DNA of 64,000 nt from JANMDU01 sp031418715. Lineage in GTDB: Bacteria > Pseudomonadota > Gammaproteobacteria > Burkholderiales > Burkholderiaceae_C. The notes beneath the pieces were generated by a model. The model made no database searches. It had not been told where the DNA came from and saw only the letters and a program-made list of their open reading frames with translations. Numbering within the stretch: position 1 is the stretch's first letter; each line of letters begins with the position of its first letter. The translations under genes were made by a program, and so were the position numbers. Below are positions 52,167-60,939 of this stretch, one piece after another. Location of the stretch: positions 95,090 to 159,089 of the forward strand of contig JANOJL010000030.1 in assembly GCA_031418715.1 (NCBI GenBank). Reading direction: 5' to 3'.

Positions 52167-53669
52167 TTATCGCTGGCTTAGACGCTGAATCAGCTCTGAT
52201 GCAACGAGTAAAGATGAAGTTGCTGCATCGCCAACCAGCGCCCCATGCGTCCAACAGGCGCGCTGAGCTGAAAGTATGGCATCGCCGCTCTGCGCTAAAA
52301 ACGCACCGCAGATGCCGGCGAGCACATCACCAGTGCCCGCCGTGGCCAGCCGCGCATCGCCCGTGGGATTGATCGCAGGCACTGCGCCCATGCTGGCAAT
52401 GATGCTGCCGCTGCCTTTTAAGATCACCGTGCAGGCAAACTGATCGGCCAATCTCTGCGCAGCTTGCAAACGATCCGCCTGCACCTGCGCGGCTGTGCAG
52501 CCCAGCAAACGCGCTGCTTCGAGCGGATGCGGCGTGAGGATCGTGAGTTGGGCTTTCTTGGCACGCGCCGCCAGCAGCGCTTGCAGCGAAGCATCCACCG
52601 CAATGGCATTCAACGCATCGGCATCGAGCACTAAGCCCTGGCTGACTGACAACACGCGCGGCAGGATCTGGCGCACGGCATCACCGCCGCCGCAACCGCA
52701 GACCACCGTTTGCGCGCTGAAATCCAGCGACGCTGGTTCGCGAAACATCAGCTCCGGCTGCATCGGATCAACCACCATGCCGCCACCCAGCAGCCCAACA
52801 AACACGCGCCCTGCTCCGGCATGCAGCGCAGCGCGCGCTGCCAGCAAAGCTGCGCCTTGCATGCCGCTCGAGCCGCCAATCACGGCGATATCGCCAAAGC
52901 TTCCTTTGTGGCTGGCATGCAGGCGGCTTGGCATCTGCATCTGCTGCGCACCCAGCAGCCAAGCGCTCGGCTCTTGCACAGCTTGCTCAATGCCAAGATC
53001 ATCAAACCATATCTCGCCGCAGGCATCTCGGCCATGCGCGGTGAATAAACCAGGCTTGAGCGTGAGCAGGCTGAGCGTGTGTTTTTGAGAGGGAAAAGGG
53101 CTATCCGCCGTTATAGAATATGCGCGAGCAGATATTGATTTCGTAGCATCCAGCCACTGGCCTGTGTCCACAGAAAAGCCACTCGGCACATCCACATGCA
53201 GCACCGGCTTGCCGCTTTCACGCATCAGCGCCAGCCAATCCGCCATCGCCCCCTCGGGTGCACGGCTCGCGCCAATGCCGAGCAGAGCATCGACAGCGAC
53301 ATCCCAACGAACAGGCGGCGTATCGGCGAAAAATACCCCCGCATCACGAGCTCGTTCAAACGACGCCCGACTATCCGCAGGGCAACTTGACTCAGAGCCC
53401 AACCAAGTCACGACCACATTGCGCCCCCCAGAGCGCAAATGCATCGCGGCTTCCAGCCCATCCCCGCCGTTGTTGCCCGGCCCGCAGGCCACCCAGATCA
53501 CCCGCGCATGCGGCGCAATCGCGCAAACGAGCCGCGCCACCGCAACCCCTGCTCTTTGCATCAGTGTGTGCGCCGGTAAAGCGGCAGCTGCGGCTTGCTC
53601 AATCTGGCGCGTTGCTGCGCTGCTGTGCAGCTGCAGTGTTGTGCTGAAGGTCAGGCGCTCTAAGCTCAT
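52167..53669 (-). CDS. nnr: Bifunctional NAD(P)H-hydrate epimerase / ADP-dependent dehydratase
   Basis: This 500-residue fusion repairs damaged NAD(P)H. The N-terminal YjeF_N epimerase part (about 1-215) has VACGPGNNGGDGLEAAMHL; the C-terminal ribokinase-like dehydratase (about 225-500) has DIAVIGGSSGMQGAALLAAR, LTPHPLEAARLLG and the ADP site LATAGTGDVLAGICGAF. A dispersed repeat is inserted in frame near residues 174-189, opposite in orientation to the gene, encoding ATKSISARAYSITADS where homologues have a shorter loop. It starts 8 bp upstream of hrpA in the same transcript direction. Confidence 0.92.
   Translation of the reverse strand: MSLERLTFSTTLQLHSSAATRQIEQAAAAALPAHTLMQRAGVAVARLVCAIAPHARVIWVACGPGNNGGDGLEAAMHLRSGGRNVVVTWLGSESSCPADSRASFERARDAGVFFADTPPVRWDVAVDALLGIGASRAPEGAMADWLALMRESGKPVLHVDVPSGFSVDTGQWLDATKSISARAYSITADSPFPSQKHTLSLLTLKPGLFTAHGRDACGEIWFDDLGIEQAVQEPSAWLLGAQQMQMPSRLHASHKGSFGDIAVIGGSSGMQGAALLAARAALHAGAGRVFVGLLGGGMVVDPMQPELMFREPASLDFSAQTVVCGCGGGDAVRQILPRVLSVSQGLVLDADALNAIAVDASLQALLAARAKKAQLTILTPHPLEAARLLGCTAAQVQADRLQAAQRLADQFACTVILKGSGSIIASMGAVPAINPTGDARLATAGTGDVLAGICGAFLAQSGDAILSAQRACWTHGALVGDAATSSLLVASELIQRLSQR
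53103..53150 (+). repeat. Dispersed repeat, in frame inside nnr (antisense orientation)
   Basis: The plus strand reads ATCCGCCGTTATAGAATATG then CGCGAGCAGATATTGATTTC and GTAGCA, a clear copy. The gene is on the minus strand, so the repeat is translated from its opposite strand and is still open. Confidence 0.82.
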
Positions 53670-53712
53670 AGCAAGTCATTGTGCAGCTTCTTCGCCTGCG
53701 CCGCTAGCTACT

Positions 53713-54558
53713 TCAAGCCCGCTCAGCAGCTTCTAAAGTGTTGACTAGTAGCATCGTGATCGTCATAGGCCCCACGCCACCGGGCACGGGAGTGATGTAG
53801 CCGGCTACCTTGCTCACGCCCTCGAAATCGACATCGCCGCAGAGCTTGCCTTCGTCGTTTCGGTTCATGCCCACATCGATCACCACAGCGCCGGGTTTGA
53901 CCATATCGGCTGTGAGCACATTGCGTTTGCCCACGGCGGCCACGATCACATCGGCTTGCAGCGTCATGGCTTTCAAATCTTGGGTGCCACTGTGGCAGAT
54001 GGTGACGGTGGCGTTTTGCTGCAAAAGCATCAGCGCCATCGGTTTACCCACAATGTTGCTGCGGCCGATGACGACGGCATATTTGCCTTTTAAGTCGTAG
54101 CCGATGGATTCCAACATCTTCATGCAGCCATAGGGCGTACAAGGCCAAAAACCAGGGCGGCCTACCATCAGCGCGCCGGCGCTGGCAATGTGAAAACCAT
54201 CCACATCCTTCTCCGGCGAAATCGCTTCAATCACTTTCTGCGCATCCATGTGCGCAGGCAATGGAAGCTGCACGAGGATGCCGTGAATCGATGGATCTTT
54301 GTTGAGCTTGTCCACAAGAGCGAGCAAGGCTTCTTCACTCATATCAGCAGGGTGCTTTTCCATCACGGAAAGCAAACCGTTGTCTGCGCACGCCTTGACC
54401 TTGTTGCGCACATAGACTTGGGAGGCCGGGTTCTCACCCACGAGCACCACGGCGAGGCCTGGTGTGACGCCCTTTGATTTGAGTAACGCCGCGCGCCTAG
54501 CGACATCGCCACGCAATTGCGCTGAGAGATCGTTACCGTTAATAAGCTGTGCAGCCAT
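53713..54558 (-). CDS. folD: Methylenetetrahydrofolate dehydrogenase / cyclohydrolase
   Basis: This 281-residue FolD interconverts 5,10-methylene- and 10-formyl-THF using NADP. Diagnostic segments are GENPASQVYVRNKVKACAD (with the catalytic lysine), HGILVQLPLPAHMD, the NADP site VIGRSNIVGKPMALMLLQ and the C-terminal YITPVPGGVGPMTITMLL. I start at the ATG at 54558 (MAAQLINGND); the longer frame to 54600 adds an unlikely 14 residues that overlap a terminator. Confidence 0.94.
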   Translation of the reverse strand: MAAQLINGNDLSAQLRGDVARRAALLKSKGVTPGLAVVLVGENPASQVYVRNKVKACADNGLLSVMEKHPADMSEEALLALVDKLNKDPSIHGILVQLPLPAHMDAQKVIEAISPEKDVDGFHIASAGALMVGRPGFWPCTPYGCMKMLESIGYDLKGKYAVVIGRSNIVGKPMALMLLQQNATVTICHSGTQDLKAMTLQADVIVAAVGKRNVLTADMVKPGAVVIDVGMNRNDEGKLCGDVDFEGVSKVAGYITPVPGGVGPMTITMLLVNTLEAAERA

Positions 54559-54579
54559 GTGCTTTTCCCAAAAATTCAT

Positions 54580-54637
54580 AAAAAAAGCCCGCGAGCCCAT
54601 ATGGAATCTACGCGGGCAGCTACGAAAAAAGTAGCGA
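54580..54637 (-). terminator. Terminator of the two-component operon built from a dispersed repeat
   Basis: On the minus strand GCCCGCG pairs with CGCGGGC around GTAGATTCCATATGGGCT-like sequence and is followed by seven T (54580-54586). The region 54594-54637 is a dispersed-repeat copy (ATGGAATCTACGCGGGCAGC, then a GCTAC..GTAGC stem) in which the core has changed to make the stronger stem. Confidence 0.72.
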
Positions 54638-54644
54638 CTAGGGC

Positions 54645-55271
54645 TTAAGCCTTCGGCGCGCTCGATCCCAAAGCGATCTTCAGCAGATCAGCTACCGTGT
54701 TCGCATTGAGTTTTTCCATGATGTTGGCGCGATGTGCTTCCACGGTTTTGATGCTGATGCCCAGATCATCTGCAATCTGTTTGTTCAAGCGGCCTGCCAC
54801 GATGCGTTCGAGCACCTGCGCTTCACGCCCTGTGAGCTTGGCTAGCAATGCATCGCGGTTCGCGGATTGTTGGTGGCCGGCGAAGCTGCCTTTGGCCTGC
54901 TCCAGCATGCGTTCCACCAGACTCACTAAATCAGGCTCTTTAAAAGGTTTTTGGATGAAATCCATCGCACCTTTTTTCATCGTGTTCACGGCCATCGGCA
55001 CATCGCCATGGCCTGTGATGAAGACGACTGGCAGCGGGCTTTTGCGCTCTAGCAGCTTGTCTTGCAGCTCAATGCCGCTCATGCCGCCCATGCGCACGTC
55101 TACCAGCAAGCAAGCCACTTCGCGCGGATCGTAGCGAGCTAGGAAAGTCTCTGCTGAATCAAAGCAGCGCACGCGGTAGTCCTTGCCTTCGAGCAACCAC
55201 TGCAGCGAATCGCGCACGGCCTCGTCATCATCGACCACATACACGGTGCCTTTTTTCGGAATCAAGCTCAT
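54645..55271 (-). CDS. FixJ/NarL-type response regulator
   Basis: This 208-residue regulator has a receiver domain with the acidic pocket VVDDDEAV, phospho-acceptor D58 in CLLVDVRMGGMSG, then FITGHGDVPMAV and KKGAMDFIQKPF with the conserved lysine. The LuxR/FixJ helix-turn-helix follows at about residues 140-200 (LTGREAQVLERIVAGRLNKQ, ISIKTVEAHRANIMEKL). It is downstream of its histidine kinase in the same direction. The closest known types are FixJ, TodT and DctR-like regulators; the signal is unknown. Confidence 0.9.
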   Translation of the reverse strand: MSLIPKKGTVYVVDDDEAVRDSLQWLLEGKDYRVRCFDSAETFLARYDPREVACLLVDVRMGGMSGIELQDKLLERKSPLPVVFITGHGDVPMAVNTMKKGAMDFIQKPFKEPDLVSLVERMLEQAKGSFAGHQQSANRDALLAKLTGREAQVLERIVAGRLNKQIADDLGISIKTVEAHRANIMEKLNANTVADLLKIALGSSAPKA

Positions 55272-55290
55272 GAAACTACCTTTTCAAACA

Positions 55291-55347
55291 AAATAGACCC
55301 CTACCCGTTATAAATAGTGCGCAGAGTGCTCACTTATTAATAGCAAA
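55291..55347 (+). repeat. Dispersed repeat between kinase and response regulator genes
   Basis: Plus-strand copy: ACCCCTACCCGTTATAAATA then GTGCGCAGAGTGCTCACTTA and an ATAGCA end. It lies in the 122-bp gap of what should be one transcript. Confidence 0.8.
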
Positions 55348-55393
55348 TAGCCAAAACACAATCCCTGATCAACGCAAACTCTTGCTCGCTAAA

Positions 55394-58018
55394 TCAGCCC
55401 TGCAATGCTGCAAAACTGCCAGTTCGCCCGCCTTCAAATGCCGCTGGCTTGCAAGGCAGCCAAAAGCTGAATCGGCAGCCCATTACTTCCTCGCCATTGT
55501 AGAGGTTCTCAGCCTGCATCCGCCCTTGGTGGCTCTCCACAATGGAGCGGCATAAATTCAGGCCAATGCCCATACCTTCAGCCTTGGTGGAGAAAAAGGC
55601 TTCAAACAAACGCTGCATCACCTCAGGTGCGAGGCCTTGCCCAGTGTCGGTCACAGTGAATTCCACGGCATCGCCCACGCCCTCAACCTGCTTGGGCAAG
55701 ATACGCAGTTCTACTTTGCGACGGCTGTTGGGACGCTCAGCGTTGTCAATCGACTCCGCTGCATTTTTCAGCAGGTTCACAAGCACCTGTTCAATCAAGA
55801 TCGGATCGACCATCAAGCGAGGTAGCCGTGCAGCCAAATAATGCGTGAGGCGGACATTGCGGCGGCGCAGTTCAATTTCAGCCAACTCCAAGGCTTCTGA
55901 GACGAGCTGCGACACATCGCTCTCCGTGCGATTCGGAGCTGAACGCTTCACAAAGCTGCGAATACGCTGAATGATTTGCCCGGCGCGTTGCGCTTGGCGA
56001 GCGGTTTTCTCCAACGCCGCCAGCATTTCTTCTTCGTTGATTTGCTTGGCCTGAATGCGGCTGACCATGCCTGTGCAGTAGTTTGAAATCGCTGTGAGCG
56101 GCTGGTTGAGCTCATGCGCCACGCTAGAGGCCATCTCGCCCATGGTGATCAGGCGCGAGGCTGATTGCGCTTTTTCCGCTTGCTGCGCTGCCAAATCTTC
56201 TGCTGTGCGGCGCGGCGTGATGTCGGTGGCAATCACCATTTGCGCTAAGCGTCCATCCGTCCAATTCAAATAGCGCGAGCGTACTTCCAGCCATTTGTTG
56301 AGCGCAGGAATGAAAATCTCCGCATTTTCGCTTTTGGCTGCTGCAATTTCTTCCGCTGGCAGGCCAGCCAGCGAATCTACACTGTCGCCACTGCTGCTGT
56401 CTTTGAATTCAGGCCGCTCAATGCCCGAATCTATACGTCCAGCTTGTTCCACCAAGCTCAAATGCTCCGCAGATTTACCGCCAAACCAGAGCCGATACAT
56501 CTTGTTAGCAAAAAGCAACTCGTCCCCGCCCAGCGGCGCTACCGACACACTCGCATCTAAGCCTTCGAGCACAGTGGTGAAGCGCTCATAAGATTCAGAC
56601 AACTGACGGCGCACGCGATTGGGCTCAGTGATATCGGTCATGGAAGTCATCCAACCCGATTGCACGCCTTTGCCATCCACCAACGGCGAGACATACATAC
56701 GCGCATCAAAAATATTGCCGTTGCGATGCTTCACGCGCACTTGAAAACCACCCGGCGTGGTGCGCCCACTGATCTCCTCTTCCAGCCTTGCCGCAAGCAA
56801 TTCTCGGTCGTCTTCAGGCCAATAGGGAAAGGGCGCGGTCAGCCCCACCAATTCAGTGTCGCTCCAGCCCGTCATCTGGCAAAAAGCGGGGTTAACGTAA
56901 GTGATGCGGCCTTGCAAGTCCAGTGCTCGCATGCCCGTGAGCATCGAATTTTCCATCGCGCGGCGAAAGCTGGTTTCTTGCACCAGCGCGGCTTGCGTTT
57001 GGATGCGCCTGCGCGTATGCCGCCAAGCGCTCACCAAGAGCCAAGCCGTCATGCCTGAGAGAAACAACACCAACCAAAAGAGCCCGCTACCAATCACACC
57101 TAGCGAAGTGCGATAAGCCTGAGCTCGCAAAACCAGTGCGTTGCCAACTGGAGAGACCGGCACCTCATAGACCGTGTCATGCTCAATCCAGGGCAGCAAG
57201 CGCACTGCGACATTCTTTTTAGGACTGGTATTACCCGAGAGTACGCGGTTTTTCTCGTCGACCAATGTCACTGCGTATTTCGCCGCAACTTCCGCCGGCA
57301 CACCGTATCGCATCAGTGCATCAATTTGGTACTCACCCATCACAGAGCCCGCAAAACGCGTACCGTCAGCCAAAGGCACCTGCACCTGCAATACCGCCAT
57401 CGTGGCCGAGCCCATTCCTGTGGGCACCGAGAATGGCACGGAATACATGGGCTGCCGCACATCACGTACCAAGCTGTAGACCTCCTCCGTCTGGGGATGG
57501 CGCAACATATCGCCCGCCAACCGCACAAACGCCCCCGGCATGCTTGGTGAGGTGTAGCTCACACGTATGCGCTTCTTCGCATCGATCCAGACCACGGATT
57601 GCAATTCAGGATATTGCCGCACCAAACTCTCTGCTTGGTTCACAAAGTCCTCTGAGTCAATTTGCTTGTTGCTGATATCGGCTGCCAAGCGCATCAATTG
57701 CTCTTGGCGCTCTAGCAGGCGCAGGCGCAAGCGCTGCTGCGCATACTCCACATCCCGCTGCACAGCCTCTTGCTCGCGCGACATTTCTTCCAGTCGCAAA
57801 TAGCCAAAGCTGGCCACAATTGCCATCAAAAACACCGCCACCGCAGCTAAAGGCGCGATCAAGGCAAAGCGATCTTGCCGCGTGGGCGATTGCGAGCGCC
57901 ACCACCGTGTCAGCCACATGGACTTTTTCTTCTGAGAATGCGCTCTTTGACCCGGCACACGGGGCAGCGGCAATGTATCCGGAGAAGATGTGGACTCAAA
58001 TGTCACGATATCGGTCAT
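55394..58018 (-). CDS. PAS-domain sensor histidine kinase
   Basis: This 874-residue membrane kinase has two membrane segments (about residues 49-72 and 301-325) around a periplasmic sensor of some 230 residues. PAS domains follow at about 350-460 (MENSMLTGMRALDLQGRITY) and 475-600. The kinase core has the phospho-histidine in MASSVAHELNQPLTAISNYC (about residue 635), the N box LIEQVLVNLLKNAAESI and G boxes VTDTGQGLAPEV and GMGIGLNLCRSIV. I prefer the ATG at 58018 to a TTG at 58105. It resembles FixL/DctB-type kinases and is divergent from aceE, so control of carbon metabolism is possible. Confidence 0.88.
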   Translation of the reverse strand: MTDIVTFESTSSPDTLPLPRVPGQRAHSQKKKSMWLTRWWRSQSPTRQDRFALIAPLAAVAVFLMAIVASFGYLRLEEMSREQEAVQRDVEYAQQRLRLRLLERQEQLMRLAADISNKQIDSEDFVNQAESLVRQYPELQSVVWIDAKKRIRVSYTSPSMPGAFVRLAGDMLRHPQTEEVYSLVRDVRQPMYSVPFSVPTGMGSATMAVLQVQVPLADGTRFAGSVMGEYQIDALMRYGVPAEVAAKYAVTLVDEKNRVLSGNTSPKKNVAVRLLPWIEHDTVYEVPVSPVGNALVLRAQAYRTSLGVIGSGLFWLVLFLSGMTAWLLVSAWRHTRRRIQTQAALVQETSFRRAMENSMLTGMRALDLQGRITYVNPAFCQMTGWSDTELVGLTAPFPYWPEDDRELLAARLEEEISGRTTPGGFQVRVKHRNGNIFDARMYVSPLVDGKGVQSGWMTSMTDITEPNRVRRQLSESYERFTTVLEGLDASVSVAPLGGDELLFANKMYRLWFGGKSAEHLSLVEQAGRIDSGIERPEFKDSSSGDSVDSLAGLPAEEIAAAKSENAEIFIPALNKWLEVRSRYLNWTDGRLAQMVIATDITPRRTAEDLAAQQAEKAQSASRLITMGEMASSVAHELNQPLTAISNYCTGMVSRIQAKQINEEEMLAALEKTARQAQRAGQIIQRIRSFVKRSAPNRTESDVSQLVSEALELAEIELRRRNVRLTHYLAARLPRLMVDPILIEQVLVNLLKNAAESIDNAERPNSRRKVELRILPKQVEGVGDAVEFTVTDTGQGLAPEVMQRLFEAFFSTKAEGMGIGLNLCRSIVESHQGRMQAENLYNGEEVMGCRFSFWLPCKPAAFEGGRTGSFAALQG

Positions 58019-58203
58019 GTATGGATTGTCGTGCAGTCTGATCACTTGAGGCGCACATTCAAATGTCGATAACAAGACGTCATATTTTACATAGTGAAAA
58101 GTCAATGCGCTATTTGAAAAATTGTCAAAATTTGTGGAACAATAGAGTCATCGCACTAAATTCAAGGCAAGCTATAAGTTGCCGCATTATCTGGAGATAA
58201 CCC

Positions 58204-60927
58204 ATGTCCGCGTTACCCGTGACGAACTCTCAAGCCACCCCCGATCTCGACAGCCAAGAGACCCGCGAATGGATGGACGCGCTTTCCGCCGTGATTGCCT
58301 CCGAAGGCAAAGAGCGAGCGCATTTCTTGCTTGAGCAGCTCTTAGAGCATGCCCGGCAAAGCAGCATCGACATGCCGTTTTCTGCCACCACAGGCTACGT
58401 CAACACCATCGAGCCCGATCAAGAAGCACGCAACCCGGGCAACGTCGAGATCGAAGAACGCCTACGCGCCTACATGCGCTGGAATGCGATGGCCATGGTG
58501 GTCAAAGCGAATCGCCACAACCCCGCGGACGGCGGCGACTTGGGCGGTCACATCGGCTCGTTTGCATCATTGGCGAATTTATTTGGCGCCGGCTTCAATC
58601 ATTTCTGGCATGCCGAGAGTGAGAATCATGGCGGCGATTGCATTTATATCCAAGGCCATGTCTCGCCTGGCGTGTATGCCCGCGCGTATCTCGAAGGCCG
58701 CTTGACGGAAGAGCAGTTGCTCAATTTCCGTCAAGAAGTCGATGGCAAAGGCCTATCCAGCTATCCGCATCCCAAACTGATGCCTGAATTCTGGCAGTTC
58801 CCCACCGTCTCGATGGGCTTAGGGCCTTTGATGGCGATTTATCAAGCGCGTTTCTTGAAATATCTGCATGCACGCGGCATTGCCAATACCGAAAACCGCA
58901 AAGTGTGGGTCTTCTGCGGCGATGGCGAGATGGACGAGCCGGAAAGCTTAGGAGCCATTGGCCTCGCAGCGCGTGAAAATTTAGACAACCTTGTCTTTGT
59001 GATCAACTGCAATTTGCAGCGCTTAGATGGCCCCGTGCGCGGCAATGGCAAGATTGTGCAAGAGCTCGAAGGCGAATTCCGTGGCGCAGGCTGGAATGTC
59101 ATCAAATGCCTCTGGGGCAGCAACTGGGATCCGCTGCTGGCGCGCGACAAAAACGGCGCTCTTCGCAAGATCATGATGGACACGCTAGACGGCGACTATC
59201 AATCCTTCAAAGCGAACGATGGCGCTTACGTTCGCAAGCATTTCTTTGGCCGCTCACCTGAGACGCTGGAGATGGTCGCGCACATGAGTGACGATGAAGT
59301 GTGGAATTTGAAGCGCGGCGGTCATGATCCACAGAAAGTGTTTGCGGCGTTTGATGCGGCCGTGAAGCATAAGAATCAGCCCACCGTCTTGCTGATCAAA
59401 ACCGTCAAAGGTTTTGGCATGGGCAAGATTGGCGAAGGCAAGAATACGGTGCACCAAACCAAGAAGCTGGCAGATGAAGACATCAAGGCCTTCCGCGATC
59501 GCTTCAACATCCCGATTCCTGACAGCCAAATCGCCGATCTGCCTTTCTACAAGCCAGCAGACGATACGCCCGAGATGAAATACCTGCACGAGCGCCGCAA
59601 AGCGCTCGGCGGTTATTTGCCACATCGCCGCGTGAAAGCCGATGAGAGCTTCACTGTGCCTGCGTTAGATGTGTTCAAGTCAGTCATGGAGCCCACCGCT
59701 GAAGGCCGTGAAATCTCCACCACGCAAGCCTATGTTCGCTTCCTCACGCAGCTGCTGCGCGACCAAGCTCTAGGCCCACGCGTCGTGCCGATTTTGGTCG
59801 ATGAGGCGCGCACTTTTGGTATGGAAGGATTGTTCCGCCAAGTCGGTATTTACAACCCGCTCGGCCAGCAATACACGCCGGTCGATAAAGAGCAGGTGAT
59901 GTATTACAAAGAAGATGTCAAAGGGCAAATTCTGCAAGAAGGCATCAACGAAGCAGGCGGCATGAGCAGCTGGATTGCAGCGGCCACGAGCTATTCAACC
60001 AGCAACCGCATCATGGTGCCCTTCTACGTCTATTACTCGATGTTTGGCTTCCAGCGTATTGGTGATTTAGCGTGGGCAGCGGGCGATATGCAAGCACGCG
60101 GCTTCTTGCTCGGCGGCACATCCGGCCGCACCACGCTGAATGGCGAAGGCCTGCAACACGAAGACGGCCACAGCCACATCATGGCCGGCACCATCCCCAA
60201 TTGCATCAGCTACGACCCGACCTTCGCACATGAAGTGGGCATCATCTTGCACCATGGCTTGAAGCGCATGGTGGAAAAGCAAGACAACGTGTATTACTAC
60301 ATCACCCTGCTCAACGAAAACTACGCGATGCCCGGCCTCAAAGCTGGCACCGAAGAACAAATCATCAAAGGCATGTATTTGCTGCAAGAAGCAGCGAAGA
60401 AGGATCACACGGTTAACCTGCTCGGCTCTGGCACGATTCTTAGAGAGAGCATGGCTGCCAAAGAGCTGCTGGAGAAAGATTGGGGCATCGGCGCGAATGT
60501 CTGGAGCTGCCCAAGCTTTAACGAGCTCACGCGCGACGGCCAAGCCACAGATCGCGTGAACTTACTCAACCCAGAAGCTACGCCAGTCAAGAGCTTCGTA
60601 GAGGAGCAATTAAGCAAGGTCTCAGGCCCGGTGATCGCGTCCACCGATTACATGAAAGCCTACGCCGAGCAGATTCGCCCCTACGTGCAAAAAGCCACCG
60701 CAGACGGTAAGCCCACCCGCACCTACAAAGTACTCGGCACCGATGGCTTTGGCCGCTCAGATTTCCGCAGCAAACTGCGCGAACACTTCGAGATCAACCG
60801 CCACTACATCGTGATTTCGTCTCTGAAAGCTTTGGCAGACGAAGGCAAATTGCCTTTGTCTAAAGTGACGGAAGCCATCAAAAAATACGGTATCAAGGTT
60901 GACAAGATCAATCCTTTGTACGCTTAA
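58204..60927 (+). CDS. aceE: Pyruvate dehydrogenase E1 component, homodimeric
   Basis: This 907-residue thiamine-diphosphate enzyme decarboxylates pyruvate and acetylates the lipoyl domains of AceF. The ThDP/Mg motif is visible in WVFCGDGEMDEPESLGAIGL with the downstream asparagine in LVFVINCNLQRLDGPVRGN. Other family segments are NPADGGDLGGHIGSFAS, EGLQHEDGHSHIM and GTDGFGRSDFR. A GGAGA site precedes the ATG. It heads the aceE-aceF-proteasome-like-lpdA operon. A possible promoter (TTGAAA near 58112 and AACAAT 18 bp on) lies in the gap to the kinase gene. Confidence 0.96.
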   Translation: MSALPVTNSQATPDLDSQETREWMDALSAVIASEGKERAHFLLEQLLEHARQSSIDMPFSATTGYVNTIEPDQEARNPGNVEIEERLRAYMRWNAMAMVVKANRHNPADGGDLGGHIGSFASLANLFGAGFNHFWHAESENHGGDCIYIQGHVSPGVYARAYLEGRLTEEQLLNFRQEVDGKGLSSYPHPKLMPEFWQFPTVSMGLGPLMAIYQARFLKYLHARGIANTENRKVWVFCGDGEMDEPESLGAIGLAARENLDNLVFVINCNLQRLDGPVRGNGKIVQELEGEFRGAGWNVIKCLWGSNWDPLLARDKNGALRKIMMDTLDGDYQSFKANDGAYVRKHFFGRSPETLEMVAHMSDDEVWNLKRGGHDPQKVFAAFDAAVKHKNQPTVLLIKTVKGFGMGKIGEGKNTVHQTKKLADEDIKAFRDRFNIPIPDSQIADLPFYKPADDTPEMKYLHERRKALGGYLPHRRVKADESFTVPALDVFKSVMEPTAEGREISTTQAYVRFLTQLLRDQALGPRVVPILVDEARTFGMEGLFRQVGIYNPLGQQYTPVDKEQVMYYKEDVKGQILQEGINEAGGMSSWIAAATSYSTSNRIMVPFYVYYSMFGFQRIGDLAWAAGDMQARGFLLGGTSGRTTLNGEGLQHEDGHSHIMAGTIPNCISYDPTFAHEVGIILHHGLKRMVEKQDNVYYYITLLNENYAMPGLKAGTEEQIIKGMYLLQEAAKKDHTVNLLGSGTILRESMAAKELLEKDWGIGANVWSCPSFNELTRDGQATDRVNLLNPEATPVKSFVEEQLSKVSGPVIASTDYMKAYAEQIRPYVQKATADGKPTRTYKVLGTDGFGRSDFRSKLREHFEINRHYIVISSLKALADEGKLPLSKVTEAIKKYGIKVDKINPLYA

Positions 60928-60939
60928 GGGGAGAAAAAG

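Noticed and set aside
58019..58105. Longer kinase start at a TTG
   Set aside because: The added 29 residues begin with a weak start codon, have no clear ribosome site and use most of the short space to aceE.
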